Assembly: GCA_947066815.1 (NCBI GenBank)
Contig: CAMSZT010000009.1
Coordinates: forward strand, 1 to 64,000
Length of the DNA stretch: 64,000 nt
Reading direction: 5' to 3'
Source: an uncultured Lachnotalea sp.
GTDB lineage: Bacteria; Bacillota; Clostridia; Lachnospirales; Lachnospiraceae
Shown here in pieces: positions 24,996 to 34,274 of this stretch (the stretch's first letter is position 1; the number at the start of each line of letters is the position of its first letter). The translations under genes and the position numbers were made by a program. The notes under the pieces are model-generated. The model had not been told where the DNA came from. It was given only the letters and a program-made list of their open reading frames with translations, and did not search any database.

Positions 24996-25718
24996 ATGCC
25001 TTATTATTATGGATACCGTTATTATTTTGATCCCACGTGGATCCTGATCCTGGTGGGGATGGTGATCTGTCTGATCGCCCAGGCGAGGGTGAAGGGGTCC
25101 TTTTCCAAATATTCCAGGGTCATGAGCCGCACCGGCATGACCGGGGCGGAGGCGGCCAGGCGGCTTTTGGACAGCCAGGGAATCTACGGCGTGCAGGTCC
25201 TGCGGGTGGCCGGAAATCTGACGGATCACTACGATCCCAGGAATAAGACTCTGAAGCTCTCGGATTCGGTCTATGGAAGCCGTTCGGTGGCGGCCATCGG
25301 CGTGGCGGCCCACGAGTGCGGCCACGCCATCCAGGACGAGGTGGGGTATTCGCCCCTGAGGTTCAGGACGGCCTTCGTGCCGGTGGCCAATTTCGGCTCC
25401 AGCATCAGCATGCTGCTGATCGTGGCAGGGCTGATCTTCGGCGCGGGGAGGGGAAGCTTTTCGATCCTGGTCAACCTGGGGATCTTCTGTTTTTCCCTGG
25501 CGGTCCTCTTCCAGCTCATCACTCTCCCGGTGGAGTTCAACGCCTCCAGCCGGGCGCTGACTCTCCTCCAGGACACGGGCGTCCTCTACGGGGACGAGGT
25601 GGGACAGACGAGGAAGGTGCTTTCCGCGGCGGCCCTGACCTACGTGGCGGGAGCGCTCTCGTCCATGCTCCAGCTGCTGCGGCTGATCATCCTCTTCGGG
25701 GGAAGAAGACGTGACTGA
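24996..25718 (+). CDS. YugP-family membrane zinc metallopeptidase
   Basis: A 240-residue membrane protein. The zinc motif HECGH (about residues 106-110, in GVAAHECGHAIQDE) is intact, and EFNASSRAL further on likely gives the third ligand. Three to four transmembrane stretches are visible: residues ~10-28, ~128-150, ~155-178 and near the C terminus. The family (Zn_peptidase_2, B. subtilis YugP) has no well-established substrate. The short aromatic N terminus MPYYYGYRYYFDP is typical. It overlaps rsmB by eight bases. Confidence 0.93.
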   Translation: MPYYYGYRYYFDPTWILILVGMVICLIAQARVKGSFSKYSRVMSRTGMTGAEAARRLLDSQGIYGVQVLRVAGNLTDHYDPRNKTLKLSDSVYGSRSVAAIGVAAHECGHAIQDEVGYSPLRFRTAFVPVANFGSSISMLLIVAGLIFGAGRGSFSILVNLGIFCFSLAVLFQLITLPVEFNASSRALTLLQDTGVLYGDEVGQTRKVLSAAALTYVAGALSSMLQLLRLIILFGGRRRD

Positions 25719-27057
25719 CGCGAGGGAGGCGGGCCTTACCTGCCTTCTTGAGATCCTGGAGAAGGGAAGGCACAGCCACGTGGTGTTAAAGGAGGCTCTT
25801 GAGCGTCACGGAGAGCTTCCCAAAAGGGAGCGGGCGTTCCTCACCTGCCTGGTGGAGGGGACGGTGGAGCGTCTCTATGAGCTGGATCATATCATTGACA
25901 GTTTTTCCAAGGTGAAGACGGCAGAGCAGAAGCCGCTGATAAGGAACCTTCTGCGGATGAGCGTCTATCAGATCAAATATATGGACTCGGTGCCGGAGCG
26001 GGCCGCGGTGAGCGAGGCGGTGCGCCTTGCCGGGAAGCGGGGCTTCGGTTCTTTGAAGGGCTTTGTGAACGGCGTGCTCCGGACGGCAGCCAGGGAGCTT
26101 GACTCGGTCGTTTATCCGAAACGGGAGGACGGGTTTTCGGAGTGGGCCAGGGTGCGGTATTCCATGCCGGCCTGGATCACGGAGGAGCTGCTCTCCACGT
26201 ACGGGGAGGAGCGGACGGAGCGGATGCTGGCCCAGGGGCTTTCCAGGCGGCCCCTCACGGTGAGGTGCAACAGGAGCAGGGCCTCGGAGGAGGAGATCCT
26301 GGAGAGCCTTGCCACCCAGGGGATCGGTGTAGCGCAGGTGCCGGATGTGCCGGGGGTCTTTACCCTGACCGGATTTGACCGGCCGGAGGAGATCCGGGCC
26401 TTTCGGGAAGGACTTCTTCAGGTGCAGGACGTAAGCTCCGTGCTGGCGGGGCTTGCGGCGGACATAAAGCCGGGGGATCTCGTGGTGGATCTCTGTGCGG
26501 CGCCCGGAGGGAAGAGCCTCCATGCGGCGGACCTCGCAGGAGAGGGCGGCCATGTGGAGGCCAGGGACCTGACGGAGGCGAAGACGGCGCTGATTGAAGA
26601 CAATGTGAGAAGGAGCCGCTTTGGGAACATTTCCGTCCGGGTGCGGGATGCCCGCGTGCCGGATCCGGAAATGTTCGGCCGGGCCGACGTGGTCCTCGCG
26701 GACCTGCCCTGTTCGGGGCTGGGGATCATCGGCCGGAAGAGCGATATCAAATATAATCTGACGAGGCGGGCGGCAGCGGAGCTCGCGGCCCTCCAGAGGG
26801 AGATCCTAGACGCCTCCTGGCAGTATGTGAAGCCGGGGGGAAGGCTGGTATTTTCCACCTGTACGGTGCTTCCCTCGGAAAACCGGGAGAATGCCGACTG
26901 GTTCGCAGAGCATTATCCCTTCACGGAAGTGGATCTTGGGAAGGAGCTTCCGGGGCGTTTTTTCACGGAGGGAGAAGAGACGGGCCGGCTCCAGCTTTTG
27001 CCGGGGGAGAAGGGCACGGACGGGTTCTTCATCGCGGCATTTACGAGGGACCGTTAG
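25711..27057 (+). CDS. rsmB: 16S rRNA (cytosine-967-C5)-methyltransferase RsmB
   Basis: A 448-residue NusB-fold plus methyltransferase protein. The N-terminal ~140 residues form the RNA-binding NusB-like domain (LIRNLLRMSVYQIKYMD). The AdoMet site is DLCAAPGGKSLHAA (about residues 253-266), and the catalytic cysteines lie in ADLPCSGLG and STCTVLPSENRE. The start is GTG at 25711, inside the last codons of yugP, and implies translational coupling. The AdoMet region is complete and length is normal. Confidence 0.95.
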   Translation: MTDAREAGLTCLLEILEKGRHSHVVLKEALERHGELPKRERAFLTCLVEGTVERLYELDHIIDSFSKVKTAEQKPLIRNLLRMSVYQIKYMDSVPERAAVSEAVRLAGKRGFGSLKGFVNGVLRTAARELDSVVYPKREDGFSEWARVRYSMPAWITEELLSTYGEERTERMLAQGLSRRPLTVRCNRSRASEEEILESLATQGIGVAQVPDVPGVFTLTGFDRPEEIRAFREGLLQVQDVSSVLAGLAADIKPGDLVVDLCAAPGGKSLHAADLAGEGGHVEARDLTEAKTALIEDNVRRSRFGNISVRVRDARVPDPEMFGRADVVLADLPCSGLGIIGRKSDIKYNLTRRAAAELAALQREILDASWQYVKPGGRLVFSTCTVLPSENRENADWFAEHYPFTEVDLGKELPGRFFTEGEETGRLQLLPGEKGTDGFFIAAFTRDR

Positions 27058-27144
27058 AGGAGATATGCGGGTAGGGAAGCATGCGGAAGACGGAAGCATG
27101 TGGAGCAGAGAAAGGAAGGGACAATGGGAGAGGCAGGAGGAGAG

Positions 27145-28185
27145 ATGCGCAGGGCAGATATCAGATCCTTAAGCTTTGAGGAGCTTTCCGGAGAGCTGGC
27201 TCTTATGGGGGAGAAGCCCTTTCGGGCAGGGCAGGTTTTTTCCTGGCTCCATGAAAAGCAGGCGGCGGATTTTTCGGAGATGACGGATCTTCCCAAAAGT
27301 CTGCGGGAAGCGCTCTCCTGCCGGTTTGAACTGGCGGCGCTGAAGCCGGTGGACGTGCTGGTCTCAAAGCTTGACGGTACCAGGAAATACCTGTTTGGGC
27401 TTTCGGACGGCAATGTGATCGAGAGCGTCTGGATGGAATACCGTCACGGGAACAGCGTGTGCATCTCCACCCAGGCAGGCTGCCGGATGGGCTGCCGGTT
27501 CTGCGCTTCCACCCTGGGCGGGCTGGTGCGGAACCTTACGCCGGGGGAGATGCTGGAGCAGGTCTACCGGATGGGGCGCCTTACGGGAAAGCGGGTCTCC
27601 AACGTGGTCCTGATGGGTTCCGGGGAGCCTCTTGACAATTATGACAATTTGATACGGTTCCTGCGGCTGATCACCGACCCGAGAGGGCTCAGTCTGAGTG
27701 CCAGGAGCATCACTCTCTCCACCTGCGGCCTGCCGGGGGAGATCCGGCGTCTTGCCGGGGAAGGGATCCCGGTGACGCTGGCCCTCTCTCTCCATGCCCC
27801 AAATGATGAGAAACGGCGGGAGCTCATGCCCGTCGCCAGGAAATACAGCCTGAAGGAGGTGCTTCCTGCCTGCGATTTTTACTTTGAAAAGACGGGCCGG
27901 CGCGTAAGCTTTGAGTACAGCCTGGTGGGCGGCGTCAACGACACCAGGGCGGAGGCCAAGGCGCTGGCGGCCCTCCTTTCGGGGCGGAACTGCCACGTGA
28001 ATTTGATCCCGGTCAACCCGGTCAGAGAGCGGAAATATGTCCGTTCCGGACGCCGGGCCATCCAGGATTTCAAAAATGTACTTGAAAAATATGAGATTAA
28101 TGCTACTATAAGAAGAGAAATGGGACGCGATATCGACGGAGCCTGCGGACAGCTCAGGCGGAGCTATCAGGAAGCGCACCCATAG
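27145..28185 (+). CDS. rlmN: 23S rRNA A2503 / tRNA A37 C2-methyltransferase RlmN
   Basis: A 346-residue radical-SAM methyltransferase. The cluster motif CRMGCRFC (C-x3-C-x2-C) lies near residue 113. GSGEPLDNYDN and STCGLPGEIRRLA follow, and the C-terminal VSFEYSLVGGVND and INATIRREMGRDIDGACGQL region holds the conserved second catalytic Cys. Possible starts are GTG 27100, ATG 27124 and ATG 27145. The last is chosen because it gives the family N terminus and follows AGGAGG by four bases; 27124 remains possible. Confidence 0.96.
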   Translation: MRRADIRSLSFEELSGELALMGEKPFRAGQVFSWLHEKQAADFSEMTDLPKSLREALSCRFELAALKPVDVLVSKLDGTRKYLFGLSDGNVIESVWMEYRHGNSVCISTQAGCRMGCRFCASTLGGLVRNLTPGEMLEQVYRMGRLTGKRVSNVVLMGSGEPLDNYDNLIRFLRLITDPRGLSLSARSITLSTCGLPGEIRRLAGEGIPVTLALSLHAPNDEKRRELMPVARKYSLKEVLPACDFYFEKTGRRVSFEYSLVGGVNDTRAEAKALAALLSGRNCHVNLIPVNPVRERKYVRSGRRAIQDFKNVLEKYEINATIRREMGRDIDGACGQLRRSYQEAHP

Positions 28186-28215
28186 ACATCTGTTCAGACA
28201 GGAGGTGGATGGACC

Positions 28216-28962
28216 ATGAAGGCCTATGCGGGGACCGACCGGGGGAGGAGACGGCAGATCAACCAGGATGCGGTGTATTATTCGACTTATCCGGTCGGGA
28301 ATATCCCGAATCTGTTTTTGGTGGCAGACGGGATGGGGGGACACAGGGCCGGTGATTTCGCATCAAGGTATACCATAGACAATCTGGTAAGACAGGTGGA
28401 GGAAGCGGAAGGGAACAACCCGATCACGATCTTAAATGAAGGGATCCGGCAGGTGAACAGCCTGCTGCTTAAGAAGGCCTCGGAGGATGCATCTCTTGCG
28501 GGCATGGGTACGACCCTGGTGGCGGCCTGTACCATGGGCAGGGTCCTCTGTGTGGCAAATGTGGGGGACAGCCGCCTGTATGTGATCAACAGGGAGGAGA
28601 TCCGCCAGATCACAAGAGACCATTCCCTGGTGGAGGAGCTGATCCAGCGGGGGGAGATGGAGCGGGGAAGCGAGGCTTATAATGAGCACAAGAACATCAT
28701 TACAAGGGCTGTCGGGGCCAGAAAGGATGTATTTGCCGATTTCTTTGAGGTGAACCTGGAGGAGGAGGATACGGTACTCATGTGTTCGGACGGTCTCAGC
28801 AATATGGTTTCCGACGAGACGATCCGGGAGCTTGTGGCAGGCCGGGAGGATCTGAAGGAAGTCTGCTCAGATCTGATCGAAGAGGCAAATAAAAACGGCG
28901 GCAGGGACAACATTGCGGTGGTACTGTTCCGGCTGACCGGCGACGAGGTGAGAGAATGGTAA
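28216..28962 (+). CDS. prpC: PP2C-family serine/threonine phosphatase (PrpC/Stp)
   Basis: A 248-residue metal-dependent phosphatase that reverses PASTA-kinase phosphorylation. The metal-binding motifs are visible: GRRRQINQDAV (residues ~10-20), VADGMGGHRAGD (about 37-48), GMGTTLVAA, NVGDSRLY, MCSDGLSNMV and GGRDNIAVVLF. It starts after the strong RBS AGGAGG and overlaps pnkB-type kinase start by seven bases, as expected for this antagonistic pair. Confidence 0.96.
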   Translation: MKAYAGTDRGRRRQINQDAVYYSTYPVGNIPNLFLVADGMGGHRAGDFASRYTIDNLVRQVEEAEGNNPITILNEGIRQVNSLLLKKASEDASLAGMGTTLVAACTMGRVLCVANVGDSRLYVINREEIRQITRDHSLVEELIQRGEMERGSEAYNEHKNIITRAVGARKDVFADFFEVNLEEEDTVLMCSDGLSNMVSDETIRELVAGREDLKEVCSDLIEEANKNGGRDNIAVVLFRLTGDEVREW

Positions 28963-31157
28963 GATTAGGTATGTTTCTGGGAGATCGGTATGAGATCCTG
29001 GAGAAGATCGGTTCCGGCGGCATGTCGGAGGTGTACCGGGCCAGGGATCACAGGCTGAACAGAGACGTGGCGGTCAAGGTCTTAAAGCAGGAGTTCAATT
29101 CGGACCGGTCTTTTATCGGAAAATTCAGGACGGAGGCCCACGCGGCAGCCTGTCTGTCCCACCCCAATATCGTCCATGTGTTTGACGTGGGAGACGAGGA
29201 GGACATCCACTACATCGTCATGGAACTGGTGGAGGGCATTACCTTAAAGACGTATATTTCCAGAAAAGGGAAGCTGGAGATCCGGGAGACCATCGGCATC
29301 GCCATGCAGGTGGCCCAGGGGATCGAGGCGGCCCATGAGCAGCATATCGTCCACCGGGACATCAAGCCCCAGAACATCATCATATCCAGGGACGGGAAGG
29401 TGAAGGTCACGGATTTCGGCATCGCCAAGGCGGCGACCAACGAGACGATCACCTCCAGCACCATGGGCTCTGTCCATTATATTTCGCCGGAACAGGCCAG
29501 GGGCGGCTACTGTGACGAGAGGAGCGATATCTATTCCCTGGGCATCACCATGTATGAGATGCTGACGGGGCGGGTGCCCTTCGAGGGAGATTCCGCCGTG
29601 TCGGTGGCCCTTCTGCACATCCAGGGGGAGATGGTCTCTCCCAGGCAGTACGAGCCGATGATCCCGGTGAGCCTGGAGAAAATCGTGCTCAAGTGCACCC
29701 AGAAAAAGCCGGAGATGCGCTACCGGACGGTGACGGAGCTGATCGAAAACCTGAAACGGGCCCTGATGACGCCCGACGAGGATTTCGTCCGCATGAACGG
29801 CGTGAACAGCAACGGGCCCACCAGGGTCATGAGCCAGGACGAGGTCAACCAGATCCGGAGCGGGGCTGCCGCGGGCGGAGCCAGGAGGGATCCGGAACTT
29901 TCGGATGAGGATTATGACCGGTATTATGATGACGAGGAGGAGGAAGCCCGTTATCAGCTGGATTATGACGAGGAGGAAGATATGCTCTTTGACGATGACG
30001 ACGACGAGGAAGAGGAGGAGGGCAGGAAGTCCGATAAGATCTACGCCATTGTGGGGATCGCGGTGGCTGTTGTTATCGTGCTGCTGGCCCTGTTCATCAT
30101 GGGGAAGACCTTCGGCTGGTTTGATTTTTCCGGCGGGAAGGAAAATAAGAGTGAGACCGTGACGGAGGAGGAGTCCGTGGGGACGGAGGTGGCGATGCCG
30201 AACCTTCTCGGAAAGACCCTGGATCAGGCGGAGAAGGAGCTGGAGCCTTTGGATCTGGAGCTGAGGCTTTCCTACAGCGAGTCGGGAGAATTTGAGGACG
30301 GTCAGATCATGGAGCAGGAGTTCCCGGAGGGGACGCCCGTGAAGCGCCATACGGTGGTCAAGGTCACGGTCAGCAAGGGTTCCACGGAGACAAAGGTGCC
30401 GGACGACCTGATCGGCATGACCAGGGAACAGGCCTTGAAGGCACTGCGGGACGCGGGGCTGGAGGCAGAGTTTGACGAGATCTTCAGCGACACCGTGGAA
30501 GAAGGAAAGGTCGCGAAAGTGAGCCCCGGCCTGGGCACGGCAGCCACCATCGGCGACAAGGTGACGGTCTACCTGTCCAAGGGGGAGGAGACGAAGACGA
30601 CGACGGTCCCCAAGCTCCTCGGCAAGACGGAGGCCAGGGCGAAGCAGGAGCTGACGGACGCGAAGCTCTCCGTGGGCAGCGTCACCCAGGATTACAGCGA
30701 CGACTATGAGGAGGGCGAGGTCATGAGCCAGACCATCCAGGGCGGGAGCACCGTGGAGGAAGGTACCGAGGTCGGCTTTGTGGTCAGCCGCGGGAAGAAG
30801 GACACGACGGTTGCCCTGCCGGATGTGCTTGGCTGGAGCGAGGCGGATGCCATTGCGAGGATCACCCAGGCGGGGCTGGTGCCGAGTCCCCAGTATGTGT
30901 TCAGCGATACGGTGGCGGAGGGCGTCGTTGCCGAGATGGAGCATGATCCCGGAAGAAAGCTGGAGGCCGGCACCTCCGTGGAGATTTACGTGAGCAAGGG
31001 GCCGAGGCCGACGGAGGCGCCCACCACCCAGGCGCCGACGGAACCGGAACCGGTGGATCCGGGGCCGGAGAACCCGGCGCCGGAAAATCCGGAGCCGACT
31101 CAGGCACCGGCGGACCCCAACGGCGGGGGAGAAAATCTTCCCGATGTGCAGTTATGA
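28956..31157 (+). CDS. pknB: PASTA-domain Ser/Thr protein kinase (PknB/PrkC/Stk)
   Basis: A 733-residue membrane kinase that senses muropeptides or lipid II and tunes growth and spore germination. The kinase domain (about residues 8-275) has GSGGMSEVY, VAVKVLK, HRDIKPQN, DFGIAKA and SPEQARGG. A very acidic juxtamembrane segment follows (~310-360, runs of D and E), then one transmembrane helix (~366-388). Four PASTA repeats span ~408-690. A Pro/Glu/Thr-rich tail (PTEAPTTQAPTEPEP) ends the protein. The start overlaps prpC. Confidence 0.96.
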   Translation: MVRLGMFLGDRYEILEKIGSGGMSEVYRARDHRLNRDVAVKVLKQEFNSDRSFIGKFRTEAHAAACLSHPNIVHVFDVGDEEDIHYIVMELVEGITLKTYISRKGKLEIRETIGIAMQVAQGIEAAHEQHIVHRDIKPQNIIISRDGKVKVTDFGIAKAATNETITSSTMGSVHYISPEQARGGYCDERSDIYSLGITMYEMLTGRVPFEGDSAVSVALLHIQGEMVSPRQYEPMIPVSLEKIVLKCTQKKPEMRYRTVTELIENLKRALMTPDEDFVRMNGVNSNGPTRVMSQDEVNQIRSGAAAGGARRDPELSDEDYDRYYDDEEEEARYQLDYDEEEDMLFDDDDDEEEEEGRKSDKIYAIVGIAVAVVIVLLALFIMGKTFGWFDFSGGKENKSETVTEEESVGTEVAMPNLLGKTLDQAEKELEPLDLELRLSYSESGEFEDGQIMEQEFPEGTPVKRHTVVKVTVSKGSTETKVPDDLIGMTREQALKALRDAGLEAEFDEIFSDTVEEGKVAKVSPGLGTAATIGDKVTVYLSKGEETKTTTVPKLLGKTEARAKQELTDAKLSVGSVTQDYSDDYEEGEVMSQTIQGGSTVEEGTEVGFVVSRGKKDTTVALPDVLGWSEADAIARITQAGLVPSPQYVFSDTVAEGVVAEMEHDPGRKLEAGTSVEIYVSKGPRPTEAPTTQAPTEPEPVDPGPENPAPENPEPTQAPADPNGGGENLPDVQL

Positions 31158-31167
31158 CAGACTGTTT

Positions 31168-32052
31168 ATGAAAAAGGGGAAGATCGTCAAAGGGATCGCA
31201 GGCTTTTATTACGTCCATGACGGACGGGGAAAGGTCTATGAATGTAAGGCGAAGGGCATTTTCCGGAACCGGAGGGTGAAGCCTCTGGTGGGGGATGACG
31301 CGGCCTTTGAGGTTTTGAGTGAGGAAGAGGGCCTGGGGAATATCACGGAGATCCTCCCCAGGAGGAATGCCCTGGTCCGCCCGGCCTCGGCCAACGTGGA
31401 CCAGGCCTTCGTGGTTTTTGCGGTAAGGGAACCGGATCCCAACTTAAATCTGCTGGACCGGTTCCTTGTCATGATGGAGACAGAAGGGATCCCCTGCCAT
31501 GTCTGCTTCAACAAGGCAGATCTGGATGGGGAGGGCGGGGAGCGGCTCTGTGGGCTCTACGAAAAGGCCGGCTATCCGGCAAGGCTTCTCAGCACCTATA
31601 CGGAGGAAGGGCTTTCCGGGCTCAGGAGCCTTCTTCGCGGGAAGACTACGGTCATGGCGGGCCCCTCCGGCGTGGGAAAGTCGTCCCTGATGAACCTCTT
31701 GCACCCGGAGGCGGGGATGGAGACAGGGGCCGTCAGCGAGAAGATCCGGCGGGGACGCCACACCACCAGGCACACGGAGCTTTTTTTCCTGGAGGAGGAC
31801 ACCTTCCTTCTGGACACGCCGGGGTTCGGGTCCCTGGAGCTTTCCGGGATCGCCCCGGAGGAGCTGCGGTTTTATTACCCGGAGCTTTTGGAACTGGAGG
31901 GGAACTGCCGGTTCCAGGGCTGCATCCACGGGAAAGAGCCGGACTGTGCCGTAAAAAAAGCCCTGGAGGAGGGGCAGGTCGGCCGGGAACGGTATGAGAA
32001 TTATCTGCTGTTGTATGAGGAACTGAAGTCAAAAAAACGCTATGGAAGATAA
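31168..32052 (+). CDS. rsgA: Ribosome small-subunit GTPase RsgA
   Basis: A 294-residue circularly permuted GTPase that checks 30S maturation. An N-terminal OB-fold is followed by the permuted GTPase, with NKADLDG (G4) before GPSGVGKSSLMN (about residues 167-178) and DTPGFGS (G3). A C-terminal zinc motif has CRFQGCIHGKEPDC. Two starts are possible: ATG 31144 overlapping pknB, or ATG 31168 giving the usual MKKGKIVKGIAGFYYV. The second matches the family better but lacks its own SD and would rely on coupling to the pknB stop codon. Confidence 0.94.
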   Translation: MKKGKIVKGIAGFYYVHDGRGKVYECKAKGIFRNRRVKPLVGDDAAFEVLSEEEGLGNITEILPRRNALVRPASANVDQAFVVFAVREPDPNLNLLDRFLVMMETEGIPCHVCFNKADLDGEGGERLCGLYEKAGYPARLLSTYTEEGLSGLRSLLRGKTTVMAGPSGVGKSSLMNLLHPEAGMETGAVSEKIRRGRHTTRHTELFFLEEDTFLLDTPGFGSLELSGIAPEELRFYYPELLELEGNCRFQGCIHGKEPDCAVKKALEEGQVGRERYENYLLLYEELKSKKRYGR

Positions 32053-32065
32053 GAAGGAGAACGGT

Positions 32066-32731
32066 ATGCTGATTTTATCCCCTTCTATCCTGGCCGCCGA
32101 TTTTACAAGGCTGGGAGAACAGATCTCGGAGACGGTGCGGGCGGGCGCCGAGTACATCCATTTCGACGTGATGGATGGCATGTTCGTGCCGCAGATCTCT
32201 TTTGGAATGCCGGTGCTGGAGACGATCCGGGGCTGTACGGACAAGGTATTTGACGTGCATCTGATGATCCAGGATCCGGGCCGCTATATCGAGGCCTTTG
32301 CAGAGGCTGGGGCGGATCTCATCACGGTGCACGCGGAGGCCTGCACCCACCTGGACCGGGTGGTCGGGCAGATCAAGGCCGCGGGCAAAAAGGCGGGCGT
32401 GGCTTTAAATCCGGCGACTCCCCTTTCCGCGCTGGATTATGTGCTGGACGAGCTGGACATGGTGCTGATCATGACGGTCAATCCGGGTTTTGGAGGACAG
32501 AAGCTGATCCCCTACTGCCTGCAGAAGGCGAGGAAGCTGCGGAACATCTGCCGCCAGAGAGGCCTTGAGACGGATATCCAGGCGGACGGCGGCATCAAGG
32601 CCTCCAACGCAAGGGAAGTGATCGAGGCGGGCATCAATGTGCTGGTGGGCGGTTCGGCGGTATTTTCCGGCGATGTGACGGCGAACACAAAGGCATTTAT
32701 GGATGTTTTCGCAGAGATCGAAAAGTCATGA
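32066..32731 (+). CDS. rpe: Ribulose-phosphate 3-epimerase
   Basis: A 221-residue TIM-barrel enzyme of the pentose phosphate pathway that interconverts ribulose-5-P and xylulose-5-P. MLILSPSILAADF (N terminus), HFDVMDGMFVPQISFG, DVHLMI, VNPGFGGQ and DGGIKASN are all diagnostic. The ATG at 32066 is chosen over 32042 because AAGGAG lies between them at a proper distance. It overlaps thiN by four bases; rsgA-rpe-thiN is the common clostridial order. Confidence 0.97.
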   Translation: MLILSPSILAADFTRLGEQISETVRAGAEYIHFDVMDGMFVPQISFGMPVLETIRGCTDKVFDVHLMIQDPGRYIEAFAEAGADLITVHAEACTHLDRVVGQIKAAGKKAGVALNPATPLSALDYVLDELDMVLIMTVNPGFGGQKLIPYCLQKARKLRNICRQRGLETDIQADGGIKASNAREVIEAGINVLVGGSAVFSGDVTANTKAFMDVFAEIEKS

Positions 32732-33375
32732 AGATCGTGATCGTGGCCGGCGGTGACGTGGAGTATGCGTCTGCCGCCGGATTTTTGAGGGACTACGGCG
32801 CCGACCACGTGGTCGCCGTGGACGGAGGCCTGGAGCGGGCGGAGCGTCTCGGTCTCACGCCGGACTGCGTTGTCGGGGATCTTGACACGGTATCCCGGCC
32901 GGTCCTCGACCGCTACCGGAAGATGGGCATTCCCTTTGAGACCCACAAGCCGGAAAAGGACTATACGGATACGGAACTGGCCCTGATCCACAGCCTTTCC
33001 CTGCCGGACGTGAGTGAGATCGTGATCCTCGGCGGCCTGGGAAGGCGGTTTGACCACGCGCTGGCCAATGTGCAGATCCTTCTGCACGCCCTGAGAAAAG
33101 GGATCCCCTGCAGCATCGTGGATGCCTGCAACCGGATCTCGCTCCTGGACGGCCCGGCGGATCTGGAGCGGTCTAGGATCTGGGGCCGTTATATTTCCCT
33201 GATCCCCTTCACGGAACAGGTGACGGGCGTCACCCTCACCGGGTTCAAGTATCCTCTGGAGGAAGCCGTGCTGGTCCAGGGGGAAAGCCTGGGTATCAGC
33301 AACGAGCTGGTTTTGGAGCGGGGAAGGATCTCGTTTCGGGAGGGGATCCTGATCTATATCGAATCAAGGGACTGA
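32728..33375 (+). CDS. thiN: Thiamine pyrophosphokinase
   Basis: A 215-residue enzyme that makes thiamine diphosphate from thiamine and ATP. VAVDGGLERAERLGLTPDCVVGDLDT (quoted in part: DGGLERA, VGDLDT, residues ~31-55), KDYTDTELAL and LGGLGRRFDHALANV are the catalytic-domain signatures. The C-terminal thiamine-binding beta domain (SLIPFTEQVTGVTLTGFKYPL) is complete. The start lies in the rpe stop codon. No TPP riboswitch precedes it, which fits its place inside a housekeeping operon. Confidence 0.96.
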   Translation: MKIVIVAGGDVEYASAAGFLRDYGADHVVAVDGGLERAERLGLTPDCVVGDLDTVSRPVLDRYRKMGIPFETHKPEKDYTDTELALIHSLSLPDVSEIVILGGLGRRFDHALANVQILLHALRKGIPCSIVDACNRISLLDGPADLERSRIWGRYISLIPFTEQVTGVTLTGFKYPLEEAVLVQGESLGISNELVLERGRISFREGILIYIESRD

Positions 33376-33411
33376 GCGAAAAACGGTTCAGAGAGAAAAC
33401 AGGAGACAGCC

Positions 33412-34242
33412 ATGACACACAACAATCAGAAAAAGATCGCCGTGATCAACGATATTTCCGGCTTTGGCCGTTGTTCCATCACGGTGGCCATGCCCGTCAT
33501 ATCGGCCATGCGGATCCAGTGCTGCCTGGTACCCACGTCGATCTTTTCCAACCATACCGGATATCCGGATTATTTTTTTGACGATTACACGGCGAAGATG
33601 CCGGAATATATCGACAAGTGGAAAAAACTGGATCTGGAATTTGAGGGGATCTACTCGGGATTCCTGGGCTCCGTGGAGCAGATCGACATTGTCCGGGCCT
33701 TTATCCGGGATTTTAAGACGGAACGGACCCGGGTCATCGTAGATCCGGTCATGGGAGATCACGGGAAGACCTACGCCACCTATACGGAGGAAATGTGCCG
33801 GGAGATGAAGCGGCTGGCGGAATGCGCCGATATCTTGACTCCCAATCTGACGGAAGCCTGCATCCTGACAGACACCCCCTATTCGGACGGGCACTGGACC
33901 ATGAGGGAACTGACCGCCATGGCCGAGGCCATCCGGGAGACGGGGCCGGAAAAGATCGTGATCACCGGGATTCGCCAGGGGGATTTTGTGGCAAACCTGG
34001 TCTATGAGGCGGGGGAGGAGCCCAGGATCCTCAGAAGCCACCGGGTGGGCAGCGAGCGGGCCGGGACCGGGGACGTGTTTTCCTCGATCATTGCCGCCGA
34101 TGCGGTCAATCAGGTCCCCTTTGCCCGGTCAGTGAAAAAGGCGGGGGATTTTGTCAAAAAATGCATCCTCCGCTCGGAGGAACTCCATATTCCCCAGCCC
34201 GACGGGGTATGCTTTGAGGAATATCTGACGACGCTGAGATGA
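33412..34242 (+). CDS. Pyridoxal/pyridoxamine kinase (PfkB-like, PdxK/PdxY type)
   Basis: A 276-residue ribokinase-superfamily protein. INDISGFGRCSITVAMPVISAM (part: NDISGFGRCS, residues ~11-20) binds B6. DPVMGDHG and TPNLTEA lie in the core, and the anion-hole catalytic motif is GTGDVFSS (about 225-232, Asp as base). It matches the clostridial pyridoxamine kinase group that salvages vitamin B6. It has a clean RBS (AGGAGA) and begins a small group with maf and a HAD hydrolase. Confidence 0.9.
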   Translation: MTHNNQKKIAVINDISGFGRCSITVAMPVISAMRIQCCLVPTSIFSNHTGYPDYFFDDYTAKMPEYIDKWKKLDLEFEGIYSGFLGSVEQIDIVRAFIRDFKTERTRVIVDPVMGDHGKTYATYTEEMCREMKRLAECADILTPNLTEACILTDTPYSDGHWTMRELTAMAEAIRETGPEKIVITGIRQGDFVANLVYEAGEEPRILRSHRVGSERAGTGDVFSSIIAADAVNQVPFARSVKKAGDFVKKCILRSEELHIPQPDGVCFEEYLTTLR

Positions 34243-34274
34243 AACTCCTTTATGGATGGAGAAAGGACGGAAAG

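Noticed and set aside
29244-30944. 566-codon minus-strand frame opposite pknB
   Set aside because: His/Leu/Arg-rich shadow of the kinase gene without RBS or homology pattern.
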